Source: Roseovarius nitratireducens
GTDB taxonomy: Bacteria; Pseudomonadota; Alphaproteobacteria; Rhodobacterales; Rhodobacteraceae
DNA: 64,000 nucleotides
NCBI RefSeq assembly: GCF_002925845.1
Contig: NZ_PDNI01000028.1
Location: 124,001-188,000, forward strand
Direction of reading: 5' to 3'
Part shown: positions 1 to 9,044 of the stretch, one piece after another
Layout of the letters: each line of letters starts with the position of its first letter
Numbering within the stretch: the stretch's first letter is position 1
Position numbers and translations under genes: made by a program
Notes under the pieces: generated by a model
What the model was told of the DNA's origin: nothing
The model's database searches: none
Seen by the model: the letters and a program-made list of their open reading frames with translations, nothing else

Positions 1-654
1 CATCTCGCGGACCTGCGGGCATCCCGCATTCGGGTCGGGGCCAAAGGTGACCTCGGTTTCCTCCCAGACCGCATCGAGAGCTTCCAAATCGGTCGGATCG
101 TCATCGGGCTGCGCCAGCATTTCGGCCAGGGTTTCGGCATCGACCTGCGTTCCAGAAAGCTGCGACAGCGCCCTGAAAACGCAGGCATATCCGCTCTCGC
201 GTCGCTCCAGCCTTGTGCCGAGCGCATCAAGGATATGTGCCGCGTCGGCGAGGATATCCTGTGCCTCCGCGCCGGGGCGCGTCGATAGGAATTCCAGCAG
301 CACCGGCAGGTGATCGGGCAGTTCCGAGGTAGCGGGCTCGACCCCGCCCGCCCGGTAGGTCTCGATCAGGCTGACCATCGCGCCGCCGCGGTCCCGGCTT
401 TCGCCATGGACATGCTCGAACAGGTTGAGCGAGAGCGTGCGCGAGCGGTCGAAGAGCATCACGTAGCCCTCCTGCAGGTCGTAGATATCGCCCTGCGCCA
501 GCGCGTCTGTGAGCGTCTGCAACGCCGCGCGGGTGCCCGGGTCGATGCGCGTGTCGTTCGCCAGAACCGCCCCGATCACGGGCATGGCCTCCTGCAACTC
601 CGTCGAGGGGTAGCTGAGCATCAGCGACAGGGCTTTCAATGTGCGGTCCATCAT
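1..654 (-). CDS. narJ: Nitrate reductase molybdenum cofactor assembly chaperone NarJ (3' end outside window)
   Basis: NarJ is the cytoplasmic chaperone that holds apo-NarGH while the Mo-cofactor is inserted; it is not part of the final enzyme. The reading frame starts MMDRTLKALS at 654 and stays open to base 1, giving about 218 residues, so only a short C-terminal piece is missing for a family of roughly 220-240 residues. Its first ATG overlaps the narH stop codon (ATGA), and the position behind narH is the standard narGHJI order. The sequence is rich in acidic and leucine residues as expected for this all-helical family. narI should follow beyond the window edge. Confidence 0.9.
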   Translation of the reverse strand, partial: MMDRTLKALSLMLSYPSTELQEAMPVIGAVLANDTRIDPGTRAALQTLTDALAQGDIYDLQEGYVMLFDRSRTLSLNLFEHVHGESRDRGGAMVSLIETYRAGGVEPATSELPDHLPVLLEFLSTRPGAEAQDILADAAHILDALGTRLERRESGYACVFRALSQLSGTQVDAETLAEMLAQPDDDPTDLEALDAVWEETEVTFGPDPNAGCPQVREM

Positions 655-2180
655 CAGAATGTCTCCTGCGGCAGGGCAAAGTTCTTCTTCTTGCCGCCGA
701 AGAGCGTCGTCTTGCCCGTCTCGCCGGAAGAACAGCCATTGCCATCGGTGAAGCCACAGCCGCCACGGATGTCGGCCCCGTCTTCGTTCTGTTCACGGTG
801 CGCCGTGGGGATCGCGAAACGGTCCTCGTAATCGGCGATAGCCATGATCTTGTACATGTCCTCGATCACCCGGCCCGACATGCCGACGCGGGCGGCGATG
901 GCCTCGTCGCGCACGCCGTCCACGCTGAGCGCGCGCATGTAGAGCCGCATCGCCGACATGCGCTCCAGCGCATGCACGATGGGCTCCTCGTCGCCCGCGG
1001 TCAGCATGTTGGCGAGGTATTTCACCGGGATGCGCAAGGAGCGCACGTCGGGCATCTGGTCGCTCATCGCGATCTGACCGGCCTGCGCGGCGTTCTGGAT
1101 GGGCGAAAGCGGCGGGATATACCACACCATCGGCAGGGTGCGGTATTCGGGATGCAGCGGGAAGGCCACTTTCCACTCCATCGCCATCTTCCACACCGGG
1201 CTGACCTTGGCCGCCTCGATCCAGTCTTCGGGGATTCCGTCGCGGCGAGCGGCGGCGATTACCTCGGGGTCGTTGGGGTCGAGGAACACGTCCAGTTGCG
1301 CACCATAAAGATCGGTTTCGCGCTCGGCGCTCGCCGCCGCCTCGATCTTGTCGGCATCATAAAGGATCACGCCCAGATATCGGATGCGGCCCACGCAGGT
1401 CTCCGAGCAGACGGTCGGCTGGCCGCTCTCGATGCGCGGATAGCAAAAGGTGCATTTCTCGGATTTGCCGCTTTCCCAGTTGTAGTAAATCTTCTTGTAG
1501 GGACAGCCCGAGATGCACATCCGCCAGCCCCGGCACTTCTCCTGGTCGATAAGGACAATGCCGTCTTCCTCGCGCTTGTAGATCGCGCCCGAGGGGCACG
1601 ACGCCGAGCAGGTCGGGTTGAGGCAATGCTCGCACAGACGCGGCAGGTACATCATGAAGGTATTTTCATACTCTCCATAAATCTCCTTCTGCACATTCTC
1701 GAAGTTGTAGTCCTCGGACCGTTTGGAGAATTCGCCGCCCAGGATTTCCTCCCAGTTCGGGCCCTTCTCGATCTTTTCCATCCGCTCGCCTGTGATCTTG
1801 GACCGGGGCCGCGCGGTGGGAAAATGATCCATGTCGGGTGCGGATTTCAGGTGGTCATAGTCGAAATCGAACGGCTCGTAATAGTCGTCGATCTCGGGCA
1901 TCGACGGGTTGGCAAAGATATTCGCCAGGATCCGCCACTTGGCCCCCTGCTTGGGTTGCAGCTTGCCGGAGGCCGAGCGCACCCAGCCCCCGTTCCAGCG
2001 TTTCTGGTTTTCCCAGTCGGTGGGATAGCCGGTGCCGGGCTTGGTCTCGACATTGTTAAACCACGCATATTCGACGCCCTCGCGCGTCGTCCACACGTTC
2101 TTGCAGGTGACCGAGCAGGTGTGACACCCGATGCATTTGTCGAGGTTCAGAACCTTGCCGATTTGCGCACGAACTCTCAT
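654..2180 (-). CDS. narH: Respiratory nitrate reductase beta subunit
   Basis: NarH is the iron-sulfur electron-transfer subunit of the membrane-bound, cytoplasm-facing nitrate reductase; it carries electrons from NarI heme to NarG. The 508-residue protein has the expected ferredoxin-like cysteine groups: C16-x2-C19-x2-C22-x3-C26 near the N-terminus, a CxxCxxxxCxxxC group mid-protein, then CxGWxMC, where a Trp replaces a Cys and defines the [3Fe-4S] cluster, and two more groups further on. Length is close to the roughly 510 residues typical of the family. Start and stop overlap narG and narJ by ATGA, so translation is coupled. Confidence 0.97.
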   Translation of the reverse strand: MRVRAQIGKVLNLDKCIGCHTCSVTCKNVWTTREGVEYAWFNNVETKPGTGYPTDWENQKRWNGGWVRSASGKLQPKQGAKWRILANIFANPSMPEIDDYYEPFDFDYDHLKSAPDMDHFPTARPRSKITGERMEKIEKGPNWEEILGGEFSKRSEDYNFENVQKEIYGEYENTFMMYLPRLCEHCLNPTCSASCPSGAIYKREEDGIVLIDQEKCRGWRMCISGCPYKKIYYNWESGKSEKCTFCYPRIESGQPTVCSETCVGRIRYLGVILYDADKIEAAASAERETDLYGAQLDVFLDPNDPEVIAAARRDGIPEDWIEAAKVSPVWKMAMEWKVAFPLHPEYRTLPMVWYIPPLSPIQNAAQAGQIAMSDQMPDVRSLRIPVKYLANMLTAGDEEPIVHALERMSAMRLYMRALSVDGVRDEAIAARVGMSGRVIEDMYKIMAIADYEDRFAIPTAHREQNEDGADIRGGCGFTDGNGCSSGETGKTTLFGGKKKNFALPQETF

Positions 2181-5100
2181 TCCGCTGCCTCCACTTTTTC
2201 GGTTGCGGGCCCGGACGCAGGGGTGTCCAGCCAGTCGATCTTCTTCATCTTGCGCACGATCACGAACTCGTCGCGGTTGCTGCCCACGGTGCCGTAATAG
2301 TTGAACCCGTAGCTGAGCTGCGCGTAGCCGCCGATCATGTGCGTGGGCTTGAGCGTGGCGCGGGTGACCGAGTTGTGGATGCCGCCGCGATGGCCGGTCT
2401 TTTCCGATCCGGGCGTGTTCACGATCTTTTCCTGCGCGTGGTACATGAAGAGGGTGCCCTGCTTGATCCGCTGGGACACCACCACCCGCGCGGTCAGCGC
2501 GCCGTTGATGTTGTAGGCCTCGACCCAGTCGTTATCGACAAGGCCCGCCTTCTGCGCGTCCACCTCGGACATCCACACCACGGGGCCACCCCTGTTCAGC
2601 GTCAGCATCAGCAGGTTGTCGGTATAGGTGCTGTGGATACCCCATTTCTGGTGCGGCGTGATGAAGTTCAACACCACATGCGGGCTGCCCTCGGCGGCGT
2701 CATTGTTGACGGCCGCGGTGATGGTCTTGAGGTCCACCGGCGGGCGGTAGCTGACGAAGCCCTCGCCGAAGGCGCGCATCCACAGGTGATCCTGGTAGAG
2801 CTGTTGTCGGCCCGTCAGGGTCCGCCACGGGATCAGTTCGTGCACGTTGGTATAGCCCGCGTTGTAGCTGACCTTGTCGCTCTCGATCCCCGACCATGTG
2901 GGGCTTGAGATGATCTTGCGCGGTTGTGCCGCGATATCGCGAAAGCGGATCTTGTTGTGATGCTCGCCCTCGGCGAGGTGGGCATGGTGCCGCCCGGTGG
3001 GTTTCTCCAGCTCTTCCCACGCCTTGACCGCGACATTGCCGTTGGTCTCGGGGGCCAGCATCAGGATCATCTCGCAGGCGTCGATGGCCGTTTCCAGCCT
3101 CGCGTGGCCCTTGGACACACCCTCGTCCAGCACCACACCGTTGAGGTCGCACAAGGCTTGCACCTCCTCATCGGTGTTCCAGTTGATGCCCTTGCCGCCA
3201 TTGCCCAAGCGTTCCAAAAGCGGCCCGATTGAGGTGAACTTCTTGTAGAGGTTGGGATAATCCCGCTCCACCGCGATGTAGTTGGGCGCGGTCTTGCCCG
3301 GGATCAGGTCGCATTCGCCCTTCTTCCAGTCCTTGACATGGGCCTGCGCCAACTCGCCCGGCGTGTCGTGCAGAAGCGGAAGCTGAACGATATCGGTCTC
3401 CACCCCCAGCACCTCGGGTGCCACCTCGGAAAACTTGGCGGCGATCGTCTTGAAGATGTCCCAGTCCGACTTGCTCTCATAGGCCGGATCCACCGCCGCC
3501 TGAAGCGGGTGGATGAACGGGTGCATGTCGGACGTGTTCATGTCGTCCTTCTCGTACCAGGAGGCCGTGGGCAGGACGATGTCGGAATACACGGCGGTGG
3601 TGGACATGCGAAAGTCGATGCAGACCAGCAGGTCGAGCTTGCCCTTCGGCGCCTCATCGTGCCAGACCGCCTCTTTCGGCATCACGCCGCCTTCCTCGCC
3701 CAGATCCTTGCCCATCACGCCGTGATCGGTGCCCAGAAGGTGCTTGAGGAAATACTCGTGCCCCTTGCCCGAAGACCCGAGCAGGTTCGAGCGCCAGACG
3801 AAGAGGTTGCGCGGCCAGTTCTCGGGCGCGTCGGGGTCCTGACAGGACATTTCCAGATCGCCGGATTTCAGCTTCTCGGCGACGTAATCCTTGATCTCCT
3901 TGCCCGCCGCCTTCGCCGCTTTCGACACCTCCAGCGGGTTGGTTTTCAACTGCGGGGCCGAAGGCAGCCAGCCCATCCGCTCGGCACGGATGTTGTAGTC
4001 GATGAGGCTCACGTCCCAATCGCCCTCGGGCGCCGTGGGCGACAGGATTTCCCCCGCGCGCAGCGTTTCGTAGCGCCATTGATCGGTATGGGCATACCAG
4101 GCCGAGGTCGAATTCATGTGCCGCGGCGGGCGGTTCCAGTCGAGCGCGAACGCGAGCGGTTGCCAGCCGGTTTGCGGGCGCAGTTTTTCCTGGCCCACGT
4201 AATGCGACCAGCCGCCGCCCTCCTGCCCGATGCAGCCGCACATCACCAGCATGTTGATGATGCCGCGATAGTTCATATCCATGTGGTACCAGTGGTTAAG
4301 ACCGGCCCCGAGGATCACCATGGACTTGCCCCGCGTCTTCTCGGCATTGCCCGCGAATTCGCGTGCGACCGCGATGATCTTCTCACGCGCGACGCCAGTG
4401 ATCTTTTCAGCCCAGGCGGGGGTATAGGGCAGGTCGTCGTCGAAATCCTTCGAGACCCAGTCACCCCCCAGCCCCCGGTCGAGGCCGTAATTGGCGCAGA
4501 AGAGATCGAACACGGTGGCGACCAGAACCTCCTCGCCCGCCGCCAGCGTGACGCGCCGCGCGGGGATGTTGCGCGTGAGCACGTCGGGATGGTCGCATTT
4601 CACGAAATCTCCGGTGGCGACCCCTCCGAAATAGGGGAAATCGACGTCCACGACCTCGTCGTGATGCTCTTCGAGGATCTGGCTCAGGCGCAGATTGGTC
4701 TCGGTGCCCTTGGCCCTCTCCTCAAGGTTCCACTTACCCTCTTCGCCCCAGCGAAAGCCGATCGAGCCGTTGGGTGCCACGATCTGGTTCGATGCCTCGT
4801 CATACGCGACGGTCTTCCAGTCGGGGTTGTTCTTCTCGCCCAGCTTCCCGTCGAAATCCTCGGCGCGCAGCATGCGGCCCGGCACGAGGTGGCCGTCCTT
4901 CTCGTCGAGCCGGACCAGCATCGGCATGTCGGTGTACTTGCGGGCATACTCCTCGAAATACTCGGCCTGCCGGTCAAGGTGGTATTCGCGCAGGATGACA
5001 TGGCCCATGGCCATCGCGAGCGCCGCATCGGTGCCCGCCTGCGGGTTGAGCCAGATATCGCCGAACTTGGCGGCCTCGGAATAGTCGGGGCTGACCACCG

Positions 5101-5935
5101 CCGACTTGGTGCCGCGATAGCGCACCTCGGTGTAGAAATGCGCGTCTGGCGTCCGCGTCTGCGGCACGTTCGAGCCCCAGAGCATCAGGAAGCCTGCGTT
5201 GTACCAATCCGCCGATTCCGGCACGTCGGTCTGTTCGCCCCAGGTCTGCGGGCTGGCCGGCGGCAGGTCGCAATACCAGTCATAGAACGACATGCAGGTG
5301 CCGCCCAACAGGCTGAGATACCGCGAACCGGCGGCGTAGCTGACCATCGACATGGCGGGGATCGGTGAGAAGCCAAAGACGCGGTCGGGGCCGTAGGTCT
5401 TGGCCGTGTAGGCGTTGGCGGCAGCGACGATCTCGGTCGCTTCGTCCCAGCTTGCGCGCACGAACCCGCCCTTGCCGCGGGTCTTGGTGATCGAGGCGCG
5501 CAAGTCGGGATCGTTCTGGATTGCGGCCCAGGCGGCCACCGGCGTCATCGTGGAACGCATCCTGCGCCAGGCACGCATCAGGGCGCCGCGAATGAGCGGG
5601 TTCTTCACCCGGTTGGCCGAGTAGAGATACCAGCTATAGGAGGCGCCCCGCGCGCAACCGCGCGGCTCGTGGTTGGGCATGCCTGCGCGGGTACGCGGAT
5701 AATCGGTTTGCTGCGTTTCCCAGGTGACGATGCCGGATTTGACGTAAATCTTCCAGGAACACGAACCGGTGCAGTTCACCCCATGGGTGGAGCGCACGAT
5801 CTTGTCGTGCCGCCAGCGGTTGCGATAGGTGTCCTCCCAGTCGCGGTTCTCGCGGGTGGTCTGACCCCAACCGTCTGAGAATTGCTCCAGTTCCTTGCTC
5901 TGGAAAAAGTTCAGCTTGTCGAGCAGATGGCTCAT
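2177..5935 (-). CDS. narG: Respiratory nitrate reductase alpha subunit
   Basis: NarG is the catalytic subunit that reduces nitrate to nitrite at a bis-MGD molybdenum centre on the cytoplasmic side. The 1252-residue length is full size. Visible family features are the H51-x3-C55-x3-C59 ligands of the FS0 [4Fe-4S] cluster with a downstream Cys (EPRGC), and the YDWYCDLPPASP segment that holds the Mo-coordinating Asp and separates NarG from periplasmic NapA. There is no cleavable signal peptide, as expected for NarG. A shine-dalgarno-like GGAGAGAG precedes the ATG. It lies 12 bases after narK2 and overlaps narH. Confidence 0.98.
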   Translation of the reverse strand: MSHLLDKLNFFQSKELEQFSDGWGQTTRENRDWEDTYRNRWRHDKIVRSTHGVNCTGSCSWKIYVKSGIVTWETQQTDYPRTRAGMPNHEPRGCARGASYSWYLYSANRVKNPLIRGALMRAWRRMRSTMTPVAAWAAIQNDPDLRASITKTRGKGGFVRASWDEATEIVAAANAYTAKTYGPDRVFGFSPIPAMSMVSYAAGSRYLSLLGGTCMSFYDWYCDLPPASPQTWGEQTDVPESADWYNAGFLMLWGSNVPQTRTPDAHFYTEVRYRGTKSAVVSPDYSEAAKFGDIWLNPQAGTDAALAMAMGHVILREYHLDRQAEYFEEYARKYTDMPMLVRLDEKDGHLVPGRMLRAEDFDGKLGEKNNPDWKTVAYDEASNQIVAPNGSIGFRWGEEGKWNLEERAKGTETNLRLSQILEEHHDEVVDVDFPYFGGVATGDFVKCDHPDVLTRNIPARRVTLAAGEEVLVATVFDLFCANYGLDRGLGGDWVSKDFDDDLPYTPAWAEKITGVAREKIIAVAREFAGNAEKTRGKSMVILGAGLNHWYHMDMNYRGIINMLVMCGCIGQEGGGWSHYVGQEKLRPQTGWQPLAFALDWNRPPRHMNSTSAWYAHTDQWRYETLRAGEILSPTAPEGDWDVSLIDYNIRAERMGWLPSAPQLKTNPLEVSKAAKAAGKEIKDYVAEKLKSGDLEMSCQDPDAPENWPRNLFVWRSNLLGSSGKGHEYFLKHLLGTDHGVMGKDLGEEGGVMPKEAVWHDEAPKGKLDLLVCIDFRMSTTAVYSDIVLPTASWYEKDDMNTSDMHPFIHPLQAAVDPAYESKSDWDIFKTIAAKFSEVAPEVLGVETDIVQLPLLHDTPGELAQAHVKDWKKGECDLIPGKTAPNYIAVERDYPNLYKKFTSIGPLLERLGNGGKGINWNTDEEVQALCDLNGVVLDEGVSKGHARLETAIDACEMILMLAPETNGNVAVKAWEELEKPTGRHHAHLAEGEHHNKIRFRDIAAQPRKIISSPTWSGIESDKVSYNAGYTNVHELIPWRTLTGRQQLYQDHLWMRAFGEGFVSYRPPVDLKTITAAVNNDAAEGSPHVVLNFITPHQKWGIHSTYTDNLLMLTLNRGGPVVWMSEVDAQKAGLVDNDWVEAYNINGALTARVVVSQRIKQGTLFMYHAQEKIVNTPGSEKTGHRGGIHNSVTRATLKPTHMIGGYAQLSYGFNYYGTVGSNRDEFVIVRKMKKIDWLDTPASGPATEKVEAAE

Positions 5936-5947
5936 GGCTCTCTCTCC

Positions 5948-7372
5948 TTAGTTGGCGGGCTGCGCGGGGGTGGCGCGGCCATGTTCGATGTCGTGAAGCA
6001 GGCCACCCTTGCGGGTGTAGACTGCGAAAGTGATCAGCGCGCAGAGCACGTAGAAGATCAGGAAGGTCCAGAGCGCCGCCGCCGGACCACCGGTCAGCGC
6101 GATCGAGGTGCCGTAGCTCTTGGGAATGAAGAAGGCACCGTAGGCGGCGATGGCCGAGGTAAAGGCGATGATCGACGAGGCCTCGCGCTCGGCCTGCTTG
6201 CGCGCCGCCTTCTCGTCCTGCCCGGGATTGAGGCGGGCCACTTCCTTGCGCATGATCACCGGGATCATCTGGAAGGTCGAGGCATTGCCCACGCCGGTCA
6301 GGAAGAACAGCGCCATGAAGCAGGCGAAGAAGCCCCAGAAATTGCCCGCGCTGCCACCCAGCGGCAGGAATTGCAGAACGCCCCAGACCGCGGCGATCAT
6401 GCCGAGGAAGGTCCAGAAGGTCACGCGACCACCGCCCCACTTGTCCGAGATCCAGCCCGTGCCCGCACGGCTCAGCGCACCGACCAGCGGCCCGAGGAAC
6501 GCCAGGTGCAGCATGTCGAGATCCGGAAACTGCAGTTTCATCAACAGCGGGAAACCCGCGGCATAGCCGATGAAGCTGCCAAACGTGCCGGTATAGAGAA
6601 TGCACATGATCCAATTCTGCCGACGCTTGAGGATTTGGAGCTGATCCGACAGTGACGCCTTGGCATCGGCAATGTCATCCATCCCGAACCACGCGGCGAT
6701 CGTGGCGATCACCAGGAACGGCACCCAGACGAATCCTGCGTTCTGCAACCAGATGCGCCCGCCATCCGAAAGCTCCTGCGGCGCACCGCCGACGGCGCCG
6801 AATACCCCCATGGTGATGACCACAGGCACGACGAACTGCATCACCGACACGCCCAGATTGCCGAGGCCGGCGTTGAGCGCCAGCGCGTTGCCCTTCTCCG
6901 CCTTCGGATAGAAGTAGGAGATGTTGGCCATCGACGAGGCGAAATTGCCCCCGCCAAAGCCGCACATCAGCGCGAGGACGAGGAACCAGGCATAGGACGT
7001 ATCCGGGTTCTGCACGGCAAATCCGATGCCCACGGCGGGCAGCAGCAACGAGGCGGTCGACAACGTCGTCCAGAGCCGCCCGCCGAAGATCGGGATCATG
7101 AAGCTGTAAAAGATGCGCAGCGTCGCCCCCGAAAGCCCCGGAAGCGCTGCCAGCCAGAACAGCTGACCGGTGGTGAAGTCGAACCCGATGGCAGGCAGTT
7201 TCGCAACCACGACCGACCACACCATCCAGACCGAAAAGGCCAGAAGAAGCGCCGGGATCGAGATCCACAGGTTGCGCCGGGCGATACGGGCCCCGCTTTG
7301 CTGCCAGAAGCCCTCATCCTCGGGCTGCCAATCGGTCAGCAGGTGACCGGAATTCTTGGATTGGGACGTCAT
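5948..7372 (-). CDS. narK2: NarK2-type nitrate/nitrite MFS transporter
   Basis: Twelve-helix major facilitator protein that exchanges external nitrate for internal nitrite. I place the start at ATG 7372 (MTSQSKNSGH), 14 codons inside the longest frame, giving 474 residues. The nitrate-porter signature rich in Gly, Asn and Ser (GFGGGNFASSMANISYFYP) lies in the N-terminal half, with a second glycine-rich NAGLGNLG loop just after it. This matches the NarK2 branch, whereas the upstream gene is NarK1-like. In Paracoccus the two halves are fused in one protein; here they are separate genes 63 bases apart. It precedes narG by 12 bases in the same operon. Confidence 0.92.
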   Translation of the reverse strand: MTSQSKNSGHLLTDWQPEDEGFWQQSGARIARRNLWISIPALLLAFSVWMVWSVVVAKLPAIGFDFTTGQLFWLAALPGLSGATLRIFYSFMIPIFGGRLWTTLSTASLLLPAVGIGFAVQNPDTSYAWFLVLALMCGFGGGNFASSMANISYFYPKAEKGNALALNAGLGNLGVSVMQFVVPVVITMGVFGAVGGAPQELSDGGRIWLQNAGFVWVPFLVIATIAAWFGMDDIADAKASLSDQLQILKRRQNWIMCILYTGTFGSFIGYAAGFPLLMKLQFPDLDMLHLAFLGPLVGALSRAGTGWISDKWGGGRVTFWTFLGMIAAVWGVLQFLPLGGSAGNFWGFFACFMALFFLTGVGNASTFQMIPVIMRKEVARLNPGQDEKAARKQAEREASSIIAFTSAIAAYGAFFIPKSYGTSIALTGGPAAALWTFLIFYVLCALITFAVYTRKGGLLHDIEHGRATPAQPAN

Positions 7373-7435
7373 GTCGAATATGTCCTTATGTCTCGGATTG
7401 AGGTGCGGCCGCACCGGGCCGCACCGTTGTGTTCG

Positions 7436-8803
7436 TCATTCCGCGGGTTGCGATCCCGCGCCGCGAGGCGCACCGCCGGACCCGCCCACGGGCTTGGGCA
7501 GTGGCGCATCCGGCACGTCGGAGAGGTACTTCTCACCCTCGAGACCGGGGTGACGGCGGCGCTCCATCCGGCGGATCGCGAGGTGCATCCACACGGTCGA
7601 GACCAGCACCAGCACGAAAAGCAGCATGAACGGCGCGGTCCACACCCCCGTGAGATCGAGCAGCACCCCGAAGGCGATCGGCAGGAAGAACCCGCCAAGC
7701 CCGCCGATCATGCCGACCAACCCGCCGACAGACCCCACGTGATAGGGATAGTAGACCGGGATATGCTTGTAGACGGCGGCCTTGCCGAGGCTCATCAGAA
7801 AGCCGAGGATCACCGTTAGAGCGACGAACACGCCCACCGAAAGGCCGAAATCGAAGGTGATCGGCCCGTTGATGCCCTGCACGATATAGCCGGTCTGCGG
7901 ATAGCTCATGACGAACAGGATCAGCAGCGACCCGATAAACGTCAGATACATCACGAACCGCGCTCCCCAGATGTCGGACATCCAGCCGCCGAGCGCGCGA
8001 AACACCGATCCCGGCAGGCTGTAAAGCCCGGCGAAGACACCCGCGGTCGTCAGTTCCAGACCGTAGGCCCCGGTGTAGTAGCGTGGCAGAAAGCTCGCGA
8101 GGGCCACGAAGGCACCGAAGACAAAGAAGTAATACGTGGCAAACCGCCAGACCTGCAGGTCGCGCAGCGGCTCCAGCATCGAGCCGGTCGAGGCGGGGCC
8201 TTCACCGGTGCGCTTACGCTCTGCCTGCACCGGGTCGGTCTTGGCCAGCAGGTAGAAGAGCACCGCGACCACGGCCAGCACGATGGCATAGACCCGCGCG
8301 GTCCCTTCCCAGCCGAGCGCGACAACCAGAAAGGGGGCCGCGAAATTGGTGACCGCGGCGCCCACGTTGCCCGCCCCGAAGATGCCAAGAGCCGTGCCCT
8401 GCCTGTCCTTCTCGAACCAGCGCGAGGTATAGGCCACGCCCACGATGAACGACCCGCCGGCGAGGCCCAGGCCGAGCGCGGCAAGCAGGAAGACCGGATA
8501 GGTCTGCACGCTCGTCAGCAACCACACCGCGACCGCCGTGATCAGCATCTGAAGCGGAAACATGATGCGACCGCCGAACTGCTCGGTCCAGACACCCAGA
8601 AAGATGCGGCTGACCGATCCGGTCAGAATCGGGGTGGCGACCAGCAGGCCGAACTGCGTGTCGCTCAGCCCCAGATCCTCCTTGATCTGAACGCCGATGA
8701 TCGAGAAGATCGTCCAGACGGCAAAGCAGACGGTGAACGCAAACGTGCTGAGCCCCAAGGCCCGGTACTGATCCGAGCGTGAGACACCATCGAGTGTGTG
8801 CAT
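7436..8803 (-). CDS. narK1: NarK1-type nitrate/proton symporter (MFS)
   Basis: Predicted nitrate:H+ symporter that would prime nitrate respiration before internal nitrite is available to exchange. The start at ATG 8803 (MHTLDGVSRSDQYRAL) is supported by a GGAGG eight bases upstream; the frame extends 13 codons further without support. The 455-residue protein has 12 likely membrane helices and NarK1 hallmarks, such as GLGLAGGSFIVGVAYTSRWF in the fifth-helix region followed by GIFGAGNVGAAVTN. It is the first gene of narK1-narK2-narGHJ, transcribed from the divergent promoter region shared with the NarR-like regulator. Confidence 0.92.
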   Translation of the reverse strand: MHTLDGVSRSDQYRALGLSTFAFTVCFAVWTIFSIIGVQIKEDLGLSDTQFGLLVATPILTGSVSRIFLGVWTEQFGGRIMFPLQMLITAVAVWLLTSVQTYPVFLLAALGLGLAGGSFIVGVAYTSRWFEKDRQGTALGIFGAGNVGAAVTNFAAPFLVVALGWEGTARVYAIVLAVVAVLFYLLAKTDPVQAERKRTGEGPASTGSMLEPLRDLQVWRFATYYFFVFGAFVALASFLPRYYTGAYGLELTTAGVFAGLYSLPGSVFRALGGWMSDIWGARFVMYLTFIGSLLILFVMSYPQTGYIVQGINGPITFDFGLSVGVFVALTVILGFLMSLGKAAVYKHIPVYYPYHVGSVGGLVGMIGGLGGFFLPIAFGVLLDLTGVWTAPFMLLFVLVLVSTVWMHLAIRRMERRRHPGLEGEKYLSDVPDAPLPKPVGGSGGAPRGAGSQPAE

Positions 8804-8885
8804 GACCTTTTCCTCCGGCCTGTCGTTGCATCCTGCCCGCAACCGGGCTTCGGCCAGTCATGCGGGCAGAGCCGGGAGCAGAGAT

Positions 8886-8899
8886 TTGATCTGGATCAG
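8886..8899 (-). promoter_or_regulatory. FNR-type box upstream of narK1
   Basis: TTGATCTGGATCAG is a 13/14 match to the FNR/NarR box TTGAT-N4-ATCAA. It is centred about 90 bases before the narK1 ATG, a usual place for anaerobic activation of a nar operon. No strong -10 is visible leftward of it, which fits an activator-dependent promoter. Confidence 0.75.
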
Positions 8900-8974
8900 A
8901 TATCTGGAAAAACGTTTGAAAATAAATGAGTTACTGAAATTCATCATGCCCACCACATGCTATGGTCAACCCGG

Positions 8975-9003
8975 TTGAATGCAATGAACAAGTGGCTTAT
9001 TGA
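8975..9003 (+). promoter_or_regulatory. Predicted sigma-70 promoter of the NarR-like gene
   Basis: TTGAAT (8975-8980) and TATTGA (8998-9003) are separated by 17 bases and face the regulator gene, whose ATG is at 9045. The surrounding 100 bases are clearly more AT-rich than the genome. The -10 is overlapped by the FNR-type box at 9000-9013. Confidence 0.5.
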
Positions 9004-9013
9004 CAATAATCAA
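9000..9013. promoter_or_regulatory. FNR-type box overlapping the -10 of the NarR-like gene
   Basis: TTGACAATAATCAA matches TTGAY-N4-ATCAA. It overlaps the predicted -10 and start point of the rightward regulator promoter, a placement that normally represses. It therefore suggests negative autoregulation, or repression by another Fnr protein. It also rules out the TTG at 9000 as a start codon. Confidence 0.65.
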
Positions 9014-9044
9014 TCCGCGAGCCAGCAAGACGATCGAGAGAGTG

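Noticed and set aside
3338-5368. Long rightward open frame of 676 codons
   Set aside because: It lies wholly antisense to narG and shows no domain; long antisense frames are expected in high-GC DNA where stop codons are rare.
9000-9044. Upstream TTG start for the NarR-like gene
   Set aside because: It lies inside the FNR-type box and the predicted -10, so the transcript would begin after it; ATG 9045 has its own ribosome site.
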